A stretch of 44,217 nt of DNA. Source: Bacteroidota bacterium. GTDB lineage: Bacteria; Bacteroidota; Rhodothermia; Rhodothermales; UBA10348. Under the pieces are notes generated by a model that made no database searches, had not been told where the DNA came from, and saw nothing but the letters and a program-made list of their open reading frames with translations. The position numbers and the translations under genes are program-made. The stretch spans positions 1-44,217 of the forward strand of contig JACZYD010000008.1 in assembly GCA_022571255.1 (NCBI GenBank). Direction: 5' to 3'. Each line of letters begins with the position of its first letter. The stretch's first letter is position 1. Shown in pieces: positions 14,200 through 23,627 of this stretch.

Positions 14200-15824
14200 C
14201 TACCTTCTGGTGGTTTCATCCACCGGTTCGTGTACGGTCTCAATGAACATGGGCATCGGGCCTGCGGCCATTCCGAGTTGCGCTTTGGACGCTTCTACCA
14301 TATCCCTGACGTCACGAAGCAGCTGTTTCGCATCGAATATCACTCCATCTTTTATGGTCCACGTGACGCCTCCCACCTTCTCCACGTCTCCCGTTTCGTC
14401 ATTGAGACGAAGCGCTCCCGTGCCGTAAAGCACCTTCAGGTTTTCCAGAGGATTTTCCGAGACGATCACGAAGTCAGCCTTCTTTCCTACCTGGATCGAG
14501 CCGATTTCAGAACCGAGTCCGACACCCTCAGCACCGAGAATGGTCGCTGAACGAATGACTTCAAGCGGATGGAAGCCGGCCTCCCGCATCAGCTCCATCT
14601 CCTGGATGTATCCGTATCCATACAGATTATAGAGGTAGCCGGAATCGCTTCCGAGAGTAACGCGCCCCCCTCGATTCTTGTATTCGTTGACAAACGTCAT
14701 CCAGAGGCGAAAATTCTCTTTCCAGTCCATCTCGTTCTCGGTCGTCCAGTAAAACCAGTACGAACCGTGGGCAGCGCGGCTGGGTCTGTAATAATCCCAC
14801 AGCGCCGGCATGGTGTGAACAGCGTGCCACTTGTTTCGACTCTGCCGCATCAGATCGCGGCTGGCCAGATACGCAACAAAAGTGGGGTCGATATTGAAAT
14901 CCATGGCCAGAAGAGAGTCCATGACCATGTTCCAGTGATCGCTGAAAGGAGGCGCGGCCTGTTTCCAGAGTCGCCCCGCCTCAGCAAAACGGTGGGCCTC
15001 ATTCTGATAATTGTAATCGAGGGGATAATCTTGAATAATGCGGTCGTTAAACAGAGCTTCGGGAAGACCATACCAATGTTCCATGGACATCAGTCCTTTG
15101 CTGGCCGTATCGAGCACATTCATTCTCGTCACGTTGAGCTGCGCGTGATGCTCGGTTGAACGTAATCCCTGCTTTGTCGCTTCATCGAGTGCCGCCGTCA
15201 TGATTTCAGGGGGTGCACCGAAGAATTTAATTCCATCGGCACCCCGGGATCTGACCCACTGAACCCACTCGCGTGCATCTTCGGGCGTACTGATGGGGCG
15301 TCCAAAATCTTGCCCGAATGAGGGATAGGCAACGATTCGCGGTGAGGTCACTTTATTGTCATCGGACAACCGTTTCAGGTCCATGATCCAGTCAACCCCG
15401 CGCGCGCCTACAACACGGCTCGTGGTTATCCCATGAGCCAACCATAACTTCAGCACATATTCAAGAGGGACTCCCTGACCAGAATCGATGGTGTGGGGAT
15501 GAGCGTGCATATCCACAAATCCAGGAAGAATGTACATTCGTGCGCATCGATTTCCTTTGTGCCCGGGGCAGGACGCCGATCCGGATCGATGGGCAGTCCT
15601 GGATTTCCGACGACCTGTATTTTCGTAATCCGGTCGTTTTCAACAACAATATCTACGGGCCCGATCGGCGGCGCTCCCGATCCTTCTATCATTGTCGCTC
15701 CGCGAATGACCAGGCGGTCGAATGGTCCGTCTCCATCGGTCGGTCCAAGCGATCCGGGGTCCTGGGCATGTAAATTCCCGACGCCCAGAAAAAGCGTGAA
15801 AAAAATCAACAGGATTCGTCTCAT
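14200..15824 (-). pseudogene. exported amidohydrolase, one-base frameshift near residue 95
   Basis: A metal-dependent amidohydrolase of the imidazolonepropionase-like group in two overlapping frames. The first frame starts at 15824 (MRRILLIFF, signal peptide ending LHAQ) and carries the beta-sandwich part up to KEIDAHE. The second frame resumes as MYILPGFVDMHAHPH, which has the HxH metal motif. It continues with GADGIKFFG (candidate carbamylated Lys), STEHHAQ, and LGSDSGY with the last Asp ligand, and ends DETTRR. Reading GCGCACGAATG as GCGCACGGAATG, with one G restored near 15538-15541, gives DAHGMYILPGF and one intact protein of about 541 residues. Possible causes are a real inactivating deletion, a sequencing error, or restart at the ATG at 15537. 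It is the first gene of the M1 peptidase and aconitase X cluster. Confidence 0.85.
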
Positions 15825-15977
15825 TCCAGTCAGTTATATAATTTCAGCATGACGCAGATTTAAGCTATGGCCTGCCGGCGCTTCCGGCAACACAAATTCG
15901 TATTTTCAGTCTGATTCGCCAGACATCCGGATTTTATTTGATCATGACATCCATTTTTTAACGGCCACAAATTCAAG

Positions 15978-17987
15978 ATGACTGAAATCACGACAACTTC
16001 CGCGAACAAGACAGGAAATACAGCTTCTGAGTCAACGGAAGAACTGGCAAAACGTGTTGAACGATATCAGCGAGAACTTGAAACCGTTCGAAACGAGCGA
16101 GATAACGCACTGAGAGCATTCGGTGACAGTCAGAAGCAGCTTGCCGCGACTCAGGTTCGAGCAAAAATCGGAACGTGGGAGCGCTGGATTGATTCCAATC
16201 GCGTATATCTCTCTGAAAGGAGTTATCGCATTATCGGTTATGAGCCCGGTGACGCGGAACCCTCATTCGATCAGCTGAGACATTTGATCCATCCGGATGA
16301 TCGAGATCGTGTACTTCAGACTTTCAAGGATAGCGAGAAATTCAATCGCGGCGCCGTTATCGTTTTTCGGGTGTGTCGGCAGGACGGCGAAACCCGGTCG
16401 GTGAGATGTGAATACGTAATGAGCGAAGACCCGTCCGGAAGACTTTGGCGAATGATGGGTGTGATTCAGGATGTTACGGATTTGTCCGATCACGTCAAGA
16501 ATCCGGGCAACGAATTAAATCCGGGCAACGAATCAGACATTTTCGCAGCCGCCGAATTTTGTCCTTTCATTCTTGTGTATGTCGACGTGGAGGGTACGAT
16601 TAAATTCGCAAATCGGGCAATGCTGGAAGAAATCCCCTCGATGGAACTGGGACAGTCCATTTTCTACTACACAACGTATCAGACGGAGGAAGTCCGGGCT
16701 GTGATGAAGCGTGTCTCAGAGACACAGCGCCCTATTCAATTTGACTTCGACAATGTCTCTCAGGCGGGAGAACAGCGTATTTTCGATGCCTGGATTGGAC
16801 CGGTGATACACGATAACGAGGTCACCGGCTTCATTTTTAGTATTCTGGGGCCATTCACTCCTGATCATCGGAAATCAAAAAAAACCGGCGCTCCCGACTC
16901 TGCTCCCGTGCTCGACGCCGGCCTGCTGACACACGCGCGACGAATCGCCAAAATAGGATACTGGGCATACAACTACGACGCAAAAGTCTCCATCTGGTCA
17001 CCCGAAAAATTCAGGATTCTTGGGCTCCCTGAAGATTCCAGTATTTCCGGTACGGATACGATACTCGAACTGGTAGTGCCGGAGGATCACACAATTCTGC
17101 TGAATGCCGAGACCGCGGCGGAAGACAATGATTCCGGATTCGAAGTAGAATATCGGATCGTCCGACCGGACGGAGAAACGCGAAATATTCTCAGTTGCGG
17201 AGAAATCGTGTACAATCATCTGGGCGAAAAAACCATGGTTGGTACGATACAGGATATTACGAATCAAAAAACGTATCCTGTCAGCCTGCGAAACGCCGAA
17301 TTGAAATACCGCGCTCTCTTCGACGAGATGCGTCAGTCGCACGAGGACATGTCGCGCATGACGAGAAAACTTTCTACGATTCAGGAAGAAGAACGCAGAC
17401 GAATTTCTCTTGAGCTCCACGACAGCGTGGGTGGCCTTCTTTCGGGCCTTCAAATCATGATGCATCTGGAGACGGGGTCATCTGCAAATCTTGAAGAACT
17501 TTGTGTCAGGGTGTCGGAAACGGTTGACGACATCATCGATCGGGTAGACCGATTGACCCGACAACTTCGTCCCAGCTCGCTCGATCAGTTCGGCCTCAAA
17601 TCCACACTCTACTCTCATTTCAAAGAATTCGAAAGGATTTACAATATTTCGCTGGATGTGAAAATTAAAATCCACAACGAATTGGTGATCAATGAAGACG
17701 TCCAGATCGCCGCGTTTCGAATTATTCAGGAAGCCCTCAACAATATTGCCCGGCACGCGGGGGTCGAATCTGGAATCGTTCGCGTGTCCCAGAAAAAACG
17801 AGGCCTGAGAATCCTTATTTCGGATGAGGGTACAGGAATATCTGAAAAAATTCTGACTATGGAGGATTGCGGAATAGGCCTCGACGGAATGAAGGAAAGA
17901 GCCATGTTACTTGGTGGGACACTTAATGTTGAGAGTTCTCCGGGTAACGGGACCACGATCCGGATTCGATTACCGATCCAAGAATGA
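15978..17987 (+). CDS. PAS-domain sensor histidine kinase (NarL-type, HisKA_3)
   Basis: Cytoplasmic sensor kinase of 669 residues with no membrane segment. A coiled coil spans about residues 18-58. Three PAS-like modules follow: about 68-175 (PAS_3 style, IHPDDRDRVL and VIQDVTD), about 190-300, and about 322-428 (ILELVVPEDH, VGTIQDIT). The dimerisation domain has EEERRRISLELHDSVGG with phospho-acceptor H481. The ATPase domain has FRIIQEALNNIARHA, ISDEGTGI and GIGLDGMKERA. A linker at residues about 175-186 is an 18-bp duplication giving NPGNE twice. The response regulator follows after 107 bases. The signal is unknown; soluble PAS sensors often respond to redox, light or small ligands. Confidence 0.92.
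   Translation: MTEITTTSANKTGNTASESTEELAKRVERYQRELETVRNERDNALRAFGDSQKQLAATQVRAKIGTWERWIDSNRVYLSERSYRIIGYEPGDAEPSFDQLRHLIHPDDRDRVLQTFKDSEKFNRGAVIVFRVCRQDGETRSVRCEYVMSEDPSGRLWRMMGVIQDVTDLSDHVKNPGNELNPGNESDIFAAAEFCPFILVYVDVEGTIKFANRAMLEEIPSMELGQSIFYYTTYQTEEVRAVMKRVSETQRPIQFDFDNVSQAGEQRIFDAWIGPVIHDNEVTGFIFSILGPFTPDHRKSKKTGAPDSAPVLDAGLLTHARRIAKIGYWAYNYDAKVSIWSPEKFRILGLPEDSSISGTDTILELVVPEDHTILLNAETAAEDNDSGFEVEYRIVRPDGETRNILSCGEIVYNHLGEKTMVGTIQDITNQKTYPVSLRNAELKYRALFDEMRQSHEDMSRMTRKLSTIQEEERRRISLELHDSVGGLLSGLQIMMHLETGSSANLEELCVRVSETVDDIIDRVDRLTRQLRPSSLDQFGLKSTLYSHFKEFERIYNISLDVKIKIHNELVINEDVQIAAFRIIQEALNNIARHAGVESGIVRVSQKKRGLRILISDEGTGISEKILTMEDCGIGLDGMKERAMLLGGTLNVESSPGNGTTIRIRLPIQE
16500..16535 (+). 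repeat. two 18-bp tandem repeats in a kinase linker
   Basis: Two adjacent units (16500-16517 and 16518-16535) differ at one base and encode NPGNEL and NPGNES between the first two PAS modules of the sensor kinase. The copy is in frame and falls in a linker, so it should be tolerated. Confidence 0.8.
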
Positions 17988-18094
17988 ACTCGTTCGTACA
18001 ATCGGAGTCCGATCGATCTAAATATCCACCGGCGGAACGCTTGCAGGAACTCGTATCAGATTCTGATTAAAATTTTGCACCATTTCTGAACAAT

Positions 18095-18730
18095 ATGGCA
18101 TCCATTTTACTAGTCGAAGATCACCCTCTTGTACGTGAAGGCGTCCGAGCATTTCTTGACAAAACAACGCAACACGAAGTCATTGCGGAATGCGAAGACG
18201 GAGTTACTGCGCTTCAACTTGTAGCAAAACACCGCCCTGACGTTGTCATCGTAGATCTGAGAATTCCACGTCTGGACGGTCTTGAGGTCACGCGCCGGGT
18301 GGTACAAAAATATCCTTCGATCAAAGTCGTCGTATTATCCATGTATTCGACGGACTCGTATGTGGCAAGCGCCCTGCGGCACGGTGCAATGGCATATGTG
18401 CTTAAAAATTCAGACATCAAAGAACTGAATGCCGCCATCGATTCGGCCCTCGCCGGTAAGCCTTATCTGAGTAGTGCTCTCACCGGCAAAGCTGGACGTG
18501 ACTTCGATTCCGAGGATCGATACGAACTGCTTACTTCGCGCGAAAGGGAAATCCTGCAGCATGTCGCCGAAGGCATGACGGCCGCCGCAATTGCTGCATT
18601 GCTGAATATCAGTGTTCGAACGGTCGAGAAACACCGCTCCAATCTGATGCACAAACTTGGCGCAAAAAATCATGCGGATGTCATCCGATATGCACTTCGG
18701 CGGGGCCTGATACCGCTCACGGTTGATTAA
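18095..18730 (+). CDS. NarL/FixJ-family response regulator
   Basis: DNA-binding partner of the preceding sensor kinase. The receiver domain (about 1-120) has the acidic pocket (VEDH) and phospho-acceptor D54 in VIVDLRIPRLDG, and ends with the switch lysine in YVLKNSD. The LuxR-type helix-turn-helix (about 145-205) reads LTSREREILQHVAEGM, then RTVEKHRSNLMHKLGA. Length 211 residues is standard. Its last 14 bases overlap the end of the S9 peptidase gene on the opposite strand. No target sites could be proposed from the sequence. Confidence 0.93.
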   Translation: MASILLVEDHPLVREGVRAFLDKTTQHEVIAECEDGVTALQLVAKHRPDVVIVDLRIPRLDGLEVTRRVVQKYPSIKVVVLSMYSTDSYVASALRHGAMAYVLKNSDIKELNAAIDSALAGKPYLSSALTGKAGRDFDSEDRYELLTSREREILQHVAEGMTAAAIAALLNISVRTVEKHRSNLMHKLGAKNHADVIRYALRRGLIPLTVD

Positions 18731-21005
18731 GCGGTTGCCCAGTCGCAGTGGGTCCAAGGCCCGATATTCCACCCGGTGCCAGATGCTCCAAGAGATATCT
18801 CGTGAGTGTTGAGTACAGATGAAGCGTTGTACCACGCCCCTCGAAAATGCCGTGTGACCGATTGGGATACGACATCATCTCAAATTGTTTGTTGAAAGTG
18901 ATCAGTTTATTTACAAGTGCCTCCGTGCCCTGATAATGAACGTTGTCGTCTCCCGTGCCGTGTACGATCAACAGGTTGCCTTTCAAGTTTTGCGCGTACG
19001 TGATGGGAGATCCGTCACGATATCCTTTTTTATTGTCCTGGGGTAATCCCATGTATCGCTCCTGGTAAATCGTATCATAAAAACGCTGATCCGGAACTGG
19101 CGCAACAGACATACCCACATGATACAGCTCCGGATATCTAAACATCATATTGAGCGTCATGGAACCTCCTCCGCTCCAGCCCCATATTCCGACACGATTC
19201 GGGTCGATGAAGGACCATTCGCTTATTTTTGCAAGCGAAGCGGCCTGATCTTGGGATGCGATCGTTCCGATTTCTCCGTAGATCATCTTTCGCCACTCCC
19301 GGCCGTGTGGTCCGGGCGTTCCGCGATTGTCGACGCTGATCACAATGTATCCATTCTCGGCCAGTGTGTGATGCCAGAGTTTCCTGGATCCACCCCATCG
19401 ATTCATGACCGTTTGACCCCAGGGTTCACCATACACATAGAAGAAGACCGGATACCGTTTTTCAGGATCAAAGTCGGAAGGTTTAATCATCCATCCGTCC
19501 AGACCTACGCCTTGACCAATATCGAGCTGAAAGAAAGAGGTCTCTCCCAGTGTGAGCTGTGCCACCGTTTCGCGCAGGCGATCATTCCTTACCAGTTCGG
19601 AAACGACGAGGTGATCCGGCAAAGAAATAAGATTGATTACGGGCGGGGATCCGAATGACGAATACGTGTGGATCGCCCAACGACCATCATACGAGATCTG
19701 ATAGTCATTCCACCCCTGGAGATCTGCAGGTGTAAGGCGCACAGGACCGCCCCCCCGGAGCGGAGACCGATAAAGATATCTTTCCGTCGCGGTCTCGAAC
19801 GAACCCACGAAATAGAGCTTCTCGTTCTGCAGATCAATTCTGGCAATCGAAACGACGTCGTGACCAAAATCGGTGACGAGTTTCATGTTTCCGGACTCTC
19901 GGTCGATCAGGTACACGTGACGATATCCGTCGCGCTCGCTGACCCACGTGAACGTCTGACCGCCGTCCAACCAGTATAGATCGTCAACAACGTCGAGCCA
20001 CGCATCATCGTGATCTGTAAAAACAGTACGTGTTTTACCGGTCTCGGCGTTTGCCAGACGCACTTCGTTCGTGTTTTGAAGGCGATTGAGATGCTGAATG
20101 ATGATCTCGTTCGAGTCGTTCGCCCAGTCCATTCGGGCCAGGTAGTGGTTGCGAATGTCATCATCGTCTTCCACCCAGAGTGTTTCTCCACCCGCGGCCG
20201 ACACGATTCCGATCCGGGAAGCCGAATTGGTCGTACCGGCCTTCGGATACTGAAGGGTAATGGTGTATGAATACAGGGAATCCGTGTTGTTGATCATCAA
20301 GAATTGCCCGACACCCTCTGCGTCCAGTTGCCAGTAGGCTATTTTTCGACTGTCGGGGCTCCAGCGAAACCCGTCTCGCAGAAAAAATTCCTCCTCGTGT
20401 ACCCAGTCGAACGTCCCGTTGATGATCGTTTGTGAACCGTCCTCCGTCAACGCAGTGATCCGCCCTGTACTGAGGTCTTCCACATAAATGTTATTTTCTT
20501 GTACAAAGCCGACTTTTTTTCCGTCAGGTGAGATTTTGGCAAACATCAGCGTGGACTCGTCCGCATCGCCTCCGAGCTGTTTCAGGGTCCCACTCTCAAG
20601 ATCCAGTATCCAGTAGTCGCCCCTTGTATTCTGCCTCCAGACACGCCTGGTGTTGGTAAACAGTACAGCCTTGCTGCCGTCCGGAGACCACGAATAATTG
20701 TCGATGGAGATGGGCTTCGATTCTCCATTCGGAACCAGCGTTGTGGCAGAGACGATAATGCGCGACTCACCGCTGGCAGGATTGTGAAATAAAATATCAA
20801 ACGCACCTGAGATCGATTCCGAAGGACTCAAAGTGGTATATCCCGATCCATCTTTGAGCCACCGTGCCGGTCCGAATGGTTCCTGGGCAAAATCGGACGT
20901 CGAATAGATGCGTTCAACTGAGAGTTCGTTCGCGTTCTGTGCCCGGAGGGGAATTGCGAACAGGATGATGATGGAAGAGAAAAAAAACAGACGAAGTGAT
21001 TGCAT
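18717..21005 (-). CDS. S9-family dipeptidyl-peptidase (DPP IV-like), exported
   Basis: Serine peptidase that would release dipeptides from the N-terminus of oligopeptides in the periplasm. From the ATG at 21003-21005 (MQSLRLFFFSS) it has a signal peptide ending LRAQ. It then has a DPP IV-type beta-propeller (YSWSPDGSKAVL, FRWSPDSRKIAYW, IFDWVHEEEF-like FDWVHEEEFF with the Glu pair that binds the free amino end). The C-terminal hydrolase domain has S611 in GWSGGGS, where the common form is GWSYGG, D687 in GTGDDNVHYQ and H718 in NRSHGIFEG. The catalytic set is complete. An upstream in-frame ATG at 21080 would add a basic leader and run into the divergent receptor gene. Confidence 0.92.
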   Translation of the reverse strand: MQSLRLFFFSSIIILFAIPLRAQNANELSVERIYSTSDFAQEPFGPARWLKDGSGYTTLSPSESISGAFDILFHNPASGESRIIVSATTLVPNGESKPISIDNYSWSPDGSKAVLFTNTRRVWRQNTRGDYWILDLESGTLKQLGGDADESTLMFAKISPDGKKVGFVQENNIYVEDLSTGRITALTEDGSQTIINGTFDWVHEEEFFLRDGFRWSPDSRKIAYWQLDAEGVGQFLMINNTDSLYSYTITLQYPKAGTTNSASRIGIVSAAGGETLWVEDDDDIRNHYLARMDWANDSNEIIIQHLNRLQNTNEVRLANAETGKTRTVFTDHDDAWLDVVDDLYWLDGGQTFTWVSERDGYRHVYLIDRESGNMKLVTDFGHDVVSIARIDLQNEKLYFVGSFETATERYLYRSPLRGGGPVRLTPADLQGWNDYQISYDGRWAIHTYSSFGSPPVINLISLPDHLVVSELVRNDRLRETVAQLTLGETSFFQLDIGQGVGLDGWMIKPSDFDPEKRYPVFFYVYGEPWGQTVMNRWGGSRKLWHHTLAENGYIVISVDNRGTPGPHGREWRKMIYGEIGTIASQDQAASLAKISEWSFIDPNRVGIWGWSGGGSMTLNMMFRYPELYHVGMSVAPVPDQRFYDTIYQERYMGLPQDNKKGYRDGSPITYAQNLKGNLLIVHGTGDDNVHYQGTEALVNKLITFNKQFEMMSYPNRSHGIFEGRGTTLHLYSTLTRYLLEHLAPGGISGLGPTATGQPLNQP

Positions 21006-21073
21006 TGCCGTATGGGTGTCAACATGAATGTACCCATGGAACCGCGTTCTTTCTTTCCTGTTTCGTGCGAACT

Positions 21074-23437
21074 GTGCCACGCACCCCGAACATCTTTTCT
21101 CTTCGATTCACACACGAAATCCTGGTGTTCGTTGTGTCGGGTCTTTTTTTCGGGCTGCCTTGTTTTGCGCCTTTTTCTGTCGCTCAGAATGTTGCGACCA
21201 TAGGTGGACGTGTGTTTGACGCAGAGACCCGTCTGCCGCTTCAGGGAGTACATGTGTATCTGCTGGAGGACGACGGACACTCGCCAGTCGGCGACGTAAC
21301 CGACCTGAACGGAGAATATGTATTCTCTACCGTGGGACTCGGAAATCGTACACTTCTGGCCCGCTACGTGGGATACAATACGCACCGTCAGTCGCTTCGA
21401 CTGCGCGCAAACAGCATCAATTCCGTTGACATCGCGATGACGCCGACGCGTGTTCAACTGGGAAGTGTTGTTGTGTCTGCGACCCGGGAGCGGCAAGACA
21501 GGAACCGGGTGGCTGCGTCCATCGGCGTGATTGACGAGCAGATCATAGCCGATATCGTTCCCGTTCATCCCTCAAAAGTGATGAATCGAATTCCTGGTGT
21601 ATGGGTGAATATGACCACGGGTGAAGGACATTTGACCTCGATCCGGCAACCCCTCACGCTCGCGCCGGTGTATCTGTATCTCGAGAACGGTATTCCGACT
21701 CGCTCAACGGGCTTTTTCAATCATAATGCTCTTTACGAAATCAACATCCCGCACGCCGGGGCCATTGAAGTCATCAAGGGCCCCGGAACAGCGCTCTACG
21801 GCAGCGATGCCATTGGAGGTGTCATCAACGTGGAAACCCGCGCTCCGCGGCATGAATCCGGGGGCAAGATTTCTGTTGACGGAGGCTCATTCGGGACGTT
21901 TCGTTTTCTGGGCAGCGGTGGAGGCCCTGTCGGAAAAAGCGAGTTCGGACTGGATTTGAATATTTCCCGGTCGGATGGATGGCGCAATGATACACCCTAT
22001 GAACGCCAGAGTGGTTCACTGAAATTCCATTCGATCTGGGGTTCAAACTACCGGTTGAAAACCCTGGCTTCGTTTTCTCTCGTGGATATGAAGCCGGCGG
22101 GATCGTCCGGAATTTCAGGCGTCGACTTCGAAACCGACCCGTCGCAGAACTATGCCGCAATTTCGTACAGAAATGTGAAGGCGCTGCGTGTTTCGGCCGC
22201 GTTCCAACGCTTCTCGGACGCTTCTCTGTTGTCGATCACACCGTATTTCCGTTTCAATTCGATGAATTTACTCCCGAACTGGTCTCTTACCTTTGACCCG
22301 TCGATCTGGGAGGTGGAGAACTATTCTCTTGGTGTACAGATCAGGGAAAGGATCGACCTTGAAAAATACTCGACGAGAATTGTAGCAGGTATGGACCTGG
22401 AGCGCAGCCCGGGACAGCGTTTCGAGCAACGTATCGAACCGGAGCGCGAAGGCACAGTTTTTACGTCGTTCGAGCCGGCGGAGCCTGTGTACGATTATAA
22501 TGTAATGTTTCAACAGGCTTCCCCTTATCTGCACGCCGAACTCTCCCCGGTTGAGGCCATGCGGCTGAGCGGTGGGCTCCGGTTGGACCTGCTTCGGTAT
22601 GACTACGAAAACAAACTCAGCGTCGTGCAGGAGGGTCGGTGGCGACGGCCTGCGGATACCTCGACAGCGTTTTCGCACCTGAGTCCCAAGCTGGGTATCA
22701 CGTATCAATTCAACAGAGGCGTTAACGGATTTGCCTCGTATCGCCATGCGTTTCGCGTACCCTCGGAGAGTCAACTTTTCAGACAGGGAGCCGCCACGAG
22801 TACGATCGATCTGAAACCCGTCAAAGCCGATCAGTTTGAAATCGGGTTTCGGTCTTCCTTGCCTTCCATCGCCTCTCTTGAGATTTCGGTCTACACCATG
22901 CAGAAACGGGACGATATTATCGCATTCATCCAGGAAGACGGTGCCCGTACAACGATCAACTCGGGCCGGACGAGTCACCGGGGAATAGAAGTCGGTTTCT
23001 CCGTCATGGCCATCCCGCAGTTTACTCTCGAGGGAAATGCGACATGGGCACGGCACCGTTATGAAGAGTGGCAGAGTTTAACGATGGAAGACTTTTCGGG
23101 CAACGAAATGGAGGTTGCTCCGCGCTTCATCTCGAACCTGACGGCGACATACACAGTGCGCGCTTTGCACGGAGCATCGTTGTCTCTGGAATGGGCCCGA
23201 ATTGGAGAATATTGGATGGATGCCGCCAACAGCGAAAAATATTCAGGACATGATCTGATCCATCTCAGAGCGGATGCCCCTCTGGGAGATCGCGCAACCG
23301 TATCCCTCCGCATTCACAATCTCACCGATAAGGTCTACGCGGAACGGGCCACCTATCATCCGTTCCGGAAGGACGAATTTGCTCCGGGACTACCCCGCTC
23401 TTTTACAGCCCGTCTGTCTTACCGTTTCGGTAAATAA
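21074..23437 (+). CDS. TonB-dependent outer membrane receptor
   Basis: Outer-membrane beta-barrel transporter powered by TonB. After a signal peptide ending FSVAQ there is a carboxypeptidase-regulatory-like domain (ATIGGRVFDAETRLPLQGV, LNGEYVFSTV, YVGY). The plug follows, with VVVSATRERQ, MNRIPGVWVN, IEVIKGPGTALYGSDAIGGV and INVETRAP. The remaining 550 residues form the barrel and end SFTARLSYRFGK. The substrate is not evident; siderophores, vitamin B12 and oligomers are possible. The frame is open from an ATG at 20996, but that start would overlap the divergent S9 peptidase gene and precede the signal peptide by 45 residues, so I prefer GTG at 21074 (or 21065). Confidence 0.88.
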   Translation: MPRTPNIFSLRFTHEILVFVVSGLFFGLPCFAPFSVAQNVATIGGRVFDAETRLPLQGVHVYLLEDDGHSPVGDVTDLNGEYVFSTVGLGNRTLLARYVGYNTHRQSLRLRANSINSVDIAMTPTRVQLGSVVVSATRERQDRNRVAASIGVIDEQIIADIVPVHPSKVMNRIPGVWVNMTTGEGHLTSIRQPLTLAPVYLYLENGIPTRSTGFFNHNALYEINIPHAGAIEVIKGPGTALYGSDAIGGVINVETRAPRHESGGKISVDGGSFGTFRFLGSGGGPVGKSEFGLDLNISRSDGWRNDTPYERQSGSLKFHSIWGSNYRLKTLASFSLVDMKPAGSSGISGVDFETDPSQNYAAISYRNVKALRVSAAFQRFSDASLLSITPYFRFNSMNLLPNWSLTFDPSIWEVENYSLGVQIRERIDLEKYSTRIVAGMDLERSPGQRFEQRIEPEREGTVFTSFEPAEPVYDYNVMFQQASPYLHAELSPVEAMRLSGGLRLDLLRYDYENKLSVVQEGRWRRPADTSTAFSHLSPKLGITYQFNRGVNGFASYRHAFRVPSESQLFRQGAATSTIDLKPVKADQFEIGFRSSLPSIASLEISVYTMQKRDDIIAFIQEDGARTTINSGRTSHRGIEVGFSVMAIPQFTLEGNATWARHRYEEWQSLTMEDFSGNEMEVAPRFISNLTATYTVRALHGASLSLEWARIGEYWMDAANSEKYSGHDLIHLRADAPLGDRATVSLRIHNLTDKVYAERATYHPFRKDEFAPGLPRSFTARLSYRFGK

Positions 23438-23627
23438 CATCCGCAGTGCCTCCCGTGCTCGTCCTGCCGCCGGGCAGCGCACGCGCGCATTTCGGCGGCG
23501 CTGACGCCGTGATTCCCCATTCTTCGCGAATCGGCGCAAAAAGTACGTAGATACTCTTACCAGGAGCAGAGTGCTTACCCTCGCGCGTCTGACTGTTGCA
23601 GCAGCCGGACGATATCACTTTGAAGTA

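Noticed and set aside
18717-18730. Overlap of the response regulator and S9 peptidase ends as a regulatory antisense device
   Set aside because: A 14-base convergent overlap of stop regions is common in compact genomes and needs no special explanation.
23403-23627. Minus-strand frame and GC-rich short hairpins between the TonB receptor and malate synthase genes
   Set aside because: The frame overlaps the receptor end and shows no recognisable domain; the hairpin stems are only about five bases with no T-run, so I do not call a terminator.
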